Of a stretch of 64,000 nt of DNA, positions 59,850 to 64,000 are shown in pieces. The notes under the pieces were generated by a model. The model worked only from the letters and a program-made list of their open reading frames with translations, did no database searches and was not told where the DNA came from. The stretch comes from Solirubrobacterales bacterium (GTDB taxonomy: Bacteria > Actinomycetota > Thermoleophilia > Solirubrobacterales > Solirubrobacteraceae): contig JAFAYV010000052.1 in NCBI GenBank assembly GCA_019240115.1, forward strand, positions 1 through 64,000. The letters run 5' to 3'. The position numbers and the translations under genes were made by a program. Each line of letters begins with the position of its first letter. The first letter of the stretch is position 1.

Positions 59850-61151
59850 CTGGAGCCCGCACCGCCCACCGAGACCTCGGCGCCCCCCGCGCCGAACGGA
59901 ACGTCGATCGCCCGCCGCAGCTCTGACGCAGTCCATGCTGCGGAGATCGAACTGCTCCTCCCTGAGCACGATGTTGCCGAGCCGGACGTCTCGATCGTCA
60001 TCCCGGCGCTCAACGAGGAGCTGACGATCACGGACTTCGTCGCGTGGTGCCGACAGGGCCTCCGGGGTGCGGGGGTGCAGGGCGAGATCCTGATCGTCGA
60101 TTCCTCGAACGATCGGACGCCTGAGCTCGCCCGAGTCGCGGGGGCGCGCGTCTTGCGCGTCCCCAAGCGCGGCCTGGGACGAGCCTACATGGACGCGATT
60201 CCCTATATCCGGGGGCGCTGGGTGCTGATGGGCGATGCAGACTGCACGTACGACTTCCGGCTGCTGGCGCCGTTCGTGGAGAGGTTCCGTGAGGGACACG
60301 AGTACGTGATGGGCTCGCGCTGGAAGGGATCGATCGAGCCCGGATCGATGCCCCGGCTGCACCAGTACTTCGGTACCCCAGTGACGACGTGGATCCTCAA
60401 CCGGCTGTTCTCCAGCAAGTTCTCGGACATTCACTGCGGGATGCGCGGCATCACACGCGACGCCCTGATACGGATGGGCCTGCAGTCCCAGTCCTGGGAG
60501 TACGCCTCGGAGATGGTGCTCAAGTCCGTGCACATGAACCTGCGCACCGCCGAGGTGCCGGTTCGCTTTCTCAGCGACCGCGAGGGGCGGCTCAGCCACC
60601 ACAAGCGGGCGGGCTGGTTCTCGCCCTGGCAGGCGGCCTGGATCAACCTCCGGGCGATGTTCATCTACGGCTCGGACTTCTTCGTGTTCAAGCCGGGGCT
60701 CGTGCTCGCGTTCGTCGGGCTGATCGTGACGCTGGTGCTGACGTTCGGCAACCTCACGATCGGCAAGGTGACGCTGTCGATCAACTGGCAGTTCCTGGCT
60801 GTCGCGGTGTTGATCGTCGGGCTGCAGGCGGTGTTCCTCGGCGGGATCGCCCATGTCCTGTTTGACTACACCGGCCGGCGCACCAGGCGCTGGTTGCGGA
60901 CTTTTCCGTATACGCGTACCGTGCTCGTGGCGGGACTGCTGGTCCTCGCCGGCATCGGCCTGGGGGTTCCGCTGGCAATCGCCTACGGACACAACGATCT
61001 CCTGCTCACGTCGGCCAACTTGGTGCAGGACCATCTGGCGGTGACGGGTCTCGCCGCGGTCGTGGCCGGGGCACAGCTGTTCGTGTTTGTGCTGCTGCTC
61101 CACGGGGTCGTGCTCGCCACCGCCCCGGTGCGGCCCACCGTCCCGGACTGA
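59850..61151 (+). CDS. GT2 family glycosyltransferase, DPM/GtrB-like with four C-terminal helices
   Basis: 433 residues if CTG 59850 is the start; no ATG, GTG or TTG precedes the GT2 core in frame without running antisense through gtrA, so the start is uncertain. VSIVIPALNEELTI, IVDSSNDRTPELA, the DxD MGDADCTYDF and GSRWKGSIEPGSMPRLHQYFG follow the GtrB/DPM pattern. Four membrane helices after residue about 280. Likely loads a sugar on polyprenyl phosphate for the GtrA/GT-C pair. Confidence 0.8.
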   Translation: MEPAPPTETSAPPAPNGTSIARRSSDAVHAAEIELLLPEHDVAEPDVSIVIPALNEELTITDFVAWCRQGLRGAGVQGEILIVDSSNDRTPELARVAGARVLRVPKRGLGRAYMDAIPYIRGRWVLMGDADCTYDFRLLAPFVERFREGHEYVMGSRWKGSIEPGSMPRLHQYFGTPVTTWILNRLFSSKFSDIHCGMRGITRDALIRMGLQSQSWEYASEMVLKSVHMNLRTAEVPVRFLSDREGRLSHHKRAGWFSPWQAAWINLRAMFIYGSDFFVFKPGLVLAFVGLIVTLVLTFGNLTIGKVTLSINWQFLAVAVLIVGLQAVFLGGIAHVLFDYTGRRTRRWLRTFPYTRTVLVAGLLVLAGIGLGVPLAIAYGHNDLLLTSANLVQDHLAVTGLAAVVAGAQLFVFVLLLHGVVLATAPVRPTVPD

Positions 61152-61924
61152 TGGACGGCAGCACGCGGTTCTACGCTCGCTACTACGGCGGGCTTCTCCG
61201 TCGCTCGGGATTCTCGCTGGCCAAGGGGCTGGCGCTGCCACTCGTGCGCGCCGAGGCGGTGCGATCCGGGGCCCACGCGATGGCCTACCCGATCTCGACC
61301 TACGCTCCGTGGCAGTCCGACTCGGAGTTCCGGCGCGTCTACGGGAAGGTCAGGGCCAACACCCTGGTCGACATCTGGCGCTGCCATGAGCTCTGGAGCC
61401 TGCTCGCTGAGGTCTGCGAGATCCCGGGGGCCGTCGTGGAGGTCGGGGTCTGGCGGGGCGGCAGCGGCGCTCTGATGGCCGCCCGGATGGCCGGGCTGGG
61501 CCTCGGGGACCCCGTTTACCTGTGCGACACCTGGGAGGGGGTGGTCAAGACCGGACCCGACGACATCTACTACCACGACGGCGAGCACGCCGACACGTCG
61601 AAGGCGATCGTGCAGGCGCTGGTCGCTCGGATGGGCCTGGCCAACGTCCAGTTGTTACAGGGAGTGTTCCCGGAGGAAACCGCGGCGCAGGTCACCGCCG
61701 ATGCCCTGCGCCTCGTCCACGTCGACGTCGACGTCTATCAGTCGGCCAAGGACGTGATCGAGTGGGCGTGGCCTCGGTTGAGCAGCGGAGGGGTCGCCGT
61801 GTTCGACGACTACGGGTTCCCGGCGTGCCCCGGAGTGACCAGGTTCGTCGAAGAGCAGAGGCGGATGCCCGACCGCCTCGTGCTGCACAACCTCAACGGC
61901 CACGGGATCGTCATCAAGCGGTGA
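61151..61924 (+). CDS. TylF/MycF-like O-methyltransferase
   Basis: 257 residues; ATG shares a base with the GT2 stop (TGATG). VVEVGVWRGGSGALMAARMA (SAM loop), YLCDTWEGVVKTGPDD, LVHVDVDVYQSAKDVIEWAWPRL and VFDDYGFPACPGVTRFV (metal Asp residues) are typical of the macrocin O-methyltransferase family that methylates sugar hydroxyls. Predicted to methylate a sugar of the glycan encoded here. Confidence 0.88.
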   Translation: MDGSTRFYARYYGGLLRRSGFSLAKGLALPLVRAEAVRSGAHAMAYPISTYAPWQSDSEFRRVYGKVRANTLVDIWRCHELWSLLAEVCEIPGAVVEVGVWRGGSGALMAARMAGLGLGDPVYLCDTWEGVVKTGPDDIYYHDGEHADTSKAIVQALVARMGLANVQLLQGVFPEETAAQVTADALRLVHVDVDVYQSAKDVIEWAWPRLSSGGVAVFDDYGFPACPGVTRFVEEQRRMPDRLVLHNLNGHGIVIKR

Positions 61925-62541
61925 GCGCCACCAGCGAGCGCACCTCGTCCTACGGCCAGCACCGTCGCCCGAGCGTCGTCGATCGCTTCGGCGTCTGGCT
62001 CGGCAGCCGGACGGCTCGAGCGGCCGGCGAGTTCACCGGTGCGCGCTTCGCCGATTTCGGCTGCGGATACGACGCGACGTTCGCCCGGACACGGCTGCCT
62101 TGGTGTGCACACGCGCTGCTGGTTGACCTCGCACTCGCCGCTGACCTCGCCCACCATCCCAAGGTCACGGCCGTGGAGGGCTCGGTGCTCGACGTGCTGC
62201 CGACGTTGGGCGATCGTTCGCTGGACATCATCGTCTGTCTATCGGTCCTCGAGCACCTGACCGTCCCTCAGGTTGCGCTCGACCACTTCCATCGACTGCT
62301 GGCACCCGGCGGAGTCGCCATCCTCAACGTGCCCTCGTGGCTGGGCAAGCCGTTCTTGGAACTGGCGGCGTTCCGCCTCGGCGTCAGCCCGGCTGAGGAG
62401 ATGGATGACCACAAGGCCTACTACGATCCTCGCGACCTGTGGCCGATGCTCGTCCGCGCTGGGTTCAGGCCGAGCCTGATCAGATGCCACCGCCACAAGT
62501 TCGGCCTCAACACCGCGGCTGTCTGCCGGGTGCCGGCATGA
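61921..62541 (+). CDS. SAM-dependent methyltransferase
   Basis: 206 residues from GTG 61921 (GTGA overlap with the TylF-like gene). Motif I FADFGCGYDATFA, LLVDLALAAD, IIVCLSVLEHLTVPQVALDHFHRLLAPGGVAILNVPSW identify a class I methyltransferase. Overlaps the next epimerase gene by ATGA. Substrate unknown. Confidence 0.85.
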   Translation: MSATSERTSSYGQHRRPSVVDRFGVWLGSRTARAAGEFTGARFADFGCGYDATFARTRLPWCAHALLVDLALAADLAHHPKVTAVEGSVLDVLPTLGDRSLDIIVCLSVLEHLTVPQVALDHFHRLLAPGGVAILNVPSWLGKPFLELAAFRLGVSPAEEMDDHKAYYDPRDLWPMLVRAGFRPSLIRCHRHKFGLNTAAVCRVPA

Positions 62542-63521
62542 CCTTCGACCGTGGGCGCGTCATCATCGTCGGCGGGACCGGGTTCATCGGCAGCCACTTC
62601 TGTGACGCACTGCTGGCTGACGAGCGAACCACTCGTCTGACCCTCTATGACAACTTCTCCTCTGGACAGGAGTGGCACTACTCCGACCACGCCGGCGACG
62701 GCCGACTGCAAGTCGTCCGTGCCGACGCCAATGACCTCCGAACGCTGTGCGGCGCCATGGCCGGCCACGACCTTGTCATCCATCTAGCGTCCAACCCGGA
62801 TATCGCCGCAGCGATGACCAACCCGGCGATCGACTTTCACGAGGGCACGCTGATCACCCACCACGTCGTGGAGGCGATGCGCCGGACGGGCGTCGCCCGG
62901 ATCGCCTATTCGTCGGGCAGTGGCGTCTATGGCGACCTGGGTGAAGTCGAGGCCACCGAGGATCACGGCCCCCTGGTGCCGGTCTCGACCTACGGCGCGA
63001 GCAAGCTGGCCGGTGAGGCGCTGATCAGCGCTTACGCGCACATGTTCGAGATGCGGGGCTGCGCGTTTCGCAACGGCAACGTCGTCGGACGTCGGCAGAC
63101 GCACGGCGTGGGCTTTGACTTCGTGCGGCGCCTGCGCGACGATCCGACCCAGCTCACCGTGCTGGGCAATGGGACCCAGTCGAAGTCCTACATCTTGGCG
63201 AGCGACGTCGTCGCGGCGTTCCTGACGGCGCTGGACGCCGAGACGGACGTCCCGTTTCGCAGCTTCAACGTGGCCACCGGCGACTACGTGACCGTGCGGG
63301 AGATCGTGGGACTCGCGCTGGAGGCCGTTGGGCTCGACGAGACCCAGACCACGATCCACTACGGCGCCGAAAGCCGTGGCTGGAAGGGGGACGTCCCGGT
63401 CGTCCGGCTGAACACCGAGCGCATTCGAGCGCTGGGGTGGGTGCCGTCCACCGACTCCGGGGGCGCGCTGCGTGCCTCGATGCAGGCGATGCTCGACGAC
63501 CTCGCGGTCGGGCGTCGATGA
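62538..63521 (+). CDS. NAD-dependent sugar epimerase/dehydratase (extended SDR)
   Basis: 327 residues from ATG 62538. Nucleotide-binding GGTGFIGSHF, LYDNFSSGQ (NAD ribose), SGSGVYGD, catalytic YGASK and LNTERIRALGWVP fit GalE/GDP-mannose-4,6-dehydratase-like enzymes. Last gene of the glycan run; could modify the GDP-heptose made upstream, but no substrate can be assigned. Confidence 0.87.
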   Translation: MTFDRGRVIIVGGTGFIGSHFCDALLADERTTRLTLYDNFSSGQEWHYSDHAGDGRLQVVRADANDLRTLCGAMAGHDLVIHLASNPDIAAAMTNPAIDFHEGTLITHHVVEAMRRTGVARIAYSSGSGVYGDLGEVEATEDHGPLVPVSTYGASKLAGEALISAYAHMFEMRGCAFRNGNVVGRRQTHGVGFDFVRRLRDDPTQLTVLGNGTQSKSYILASDVVAAFLTALDAETDVPFRSFNVATGDYVTVREIVGLALEAVGLDETQTTIHYGAESRGWKGDVPVVRLNTERIRALGWVPSTDSGGALRASMQAMLDDLAVGRR

Positions 63522-63560
63522 CGCCGGCCACCGCGCCCGGCGTCTGCGTCGGCGCGACCA

Positions 63561-64000
63561 TCAGCCAAACCCGCGCGATCCGCTCTGGATCTGGCGACTC
63601 TCGATCACCTTGTCGACGAGCCCGTAGGCCTGGGCCTCGGGGCCGCTGAAGTAGCGATCGCGCTCCATGTCGGCGTGGACGCGCTGCACCGACTGACCGG
63701 TGTGCTTGGCGTAGATCTCGTCTACGCGCTCGCGGAGGGCGAGGATCTCGCGAGCGTGGATCTCGACGTCGCTGCTCTGTCCCTGGAAGCCGCCGGAGGG
63801 CTGGTGGATGAGCACGCGGCTGTTGGGCAGCGCCATCCGCATGCCCGGCGCACCGCCGGCCAGCAGCAGCGAACCCATCGACAACGCGATCCCGTAGCAC
63901 GTCGTCTGCACCGCGGGCTGGATGAACTGCATCGTGTCGTAGATCGCCAGCCCGGCGTAGATCGAGCCACCCGGCGAGTTGATGTACAGGTGGATGTCCT
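63561..64000 (-). CDS. clpP: ATP-dependent Clp protease proteolytic subunit, 3' part
   Basis: About 146 residues visible; the 5' end lies beyond 64000. [25 protein letters not shown] opens it; the nucleophile Ser in [15 protein letters not shown], His in VLIHQPSGG and Asp in [23 protein letters not shown] complete the triad. Convergent with the epimerase gene. Ends with a short basic tail. Confidence 0.95.
   Translation of the reverse strand, partial: DIHLYINSPGGSIYAGLAIYDTMQFIQPAVQTTCYGIALSMGSLLLAGGAPGMRMALPNSRVLIHQPSGGFQGQSSDVEIHAREILALRERVDEIYAKHTGQSVQRVHADMERDRYFSGPEAQAYGLVDKVIESRQIQSGSRGFG

Overview
The window is about 70% G+C, has no foreign-looking low-GC islands, and uses many GTG/TTG starts and ATGA, GTGA or TGATG start/stop overlaps. 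A meso-diaminopimelate-type MurE (DNPR motif), actinobacterial-style aromatic and glycine-cleavage operons and DPM-like glycosyltransferases point to a high-GC Gram-positive. My inference is Actinomycetota, probably class Thermoleophilia (Solirubrobacterales-like); there is no rRNA to confirm it. No tRNA, rRNA, CRISPR array, intact insertion sequence or prophage was seen. About 62 genes cover nearly everything.

Layout. 1-1892: riboflavin operon (ribD, ribE, start of ribBA), minus strand. 1936-6930: glycan/membrane block (GT-C membrane protein; divergent GT2, methyltransferase, flippase). 7022-8062: DyP peroxidase whose C-terminus carries an encapsulin cargo peptide, with no encapsulin gene beside it. 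8255-12125: rpe, a four-CxxC zinc-ribbon protein, rsmB, fmt, def. 12255-16966: priA, a PH-domain membrane protein, der. 16983-23729: aromatic amino-acid operon (aroH, hisC, two DAHP synthases of different classes, tyrA, aroA) running into cmk and der, with a candidate attenuator leader in front of the DAHP synthases. 23776-26966: two polytopic GT-C type proteins. 27026-32126: RluB/RsuA-type synthase, rlmN, scpB/scpA, trpS, rhomboid. 32206-37765: M20 hydrolase and the complete gcvT-H-PA-PB set.

37827-51564: division/cell-wall (dcw) cluster, transcribed murE-mraY-murD-ftsW-murG, then murC-murB-ftsQ-ftsZ. Two tandem glycoside hydrolase family 6 (cellulase-type) secreted proteins lie on the opposite strand between murG and murC. 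murF is not between murE and mraY.

52241-63521: plus-strand glycan cluster beginning with a full GDP-D-glycero-alpha-D-manno-heptose set (gmhA, gmhB, hddA, hddC) plus an embedded transaldolase, then, after a decayed PIN-domain toxin remnant, a 960-residue membrane protein, GtrA, a DPM-like GT2, a TylF-like methyltransferase, a second methyltransferase and an NAD-dependent sugar epimerase. 63561-64000: 3' part of clpP.

The most notable signals are the encapsulin tag on an orphan DyP, the GH6 pair inside the dcw cluster with a shared 18-bp upstream element, the heptose cluster in a Gram-positive-looking genome, the aromatic attenuator candidate, a murC lacking any standard start codon, paired dyad sites around the ftsZ promoter, and a recurrent TANNNT box 6-9 nt before start codons that indicates leaderless transcription.
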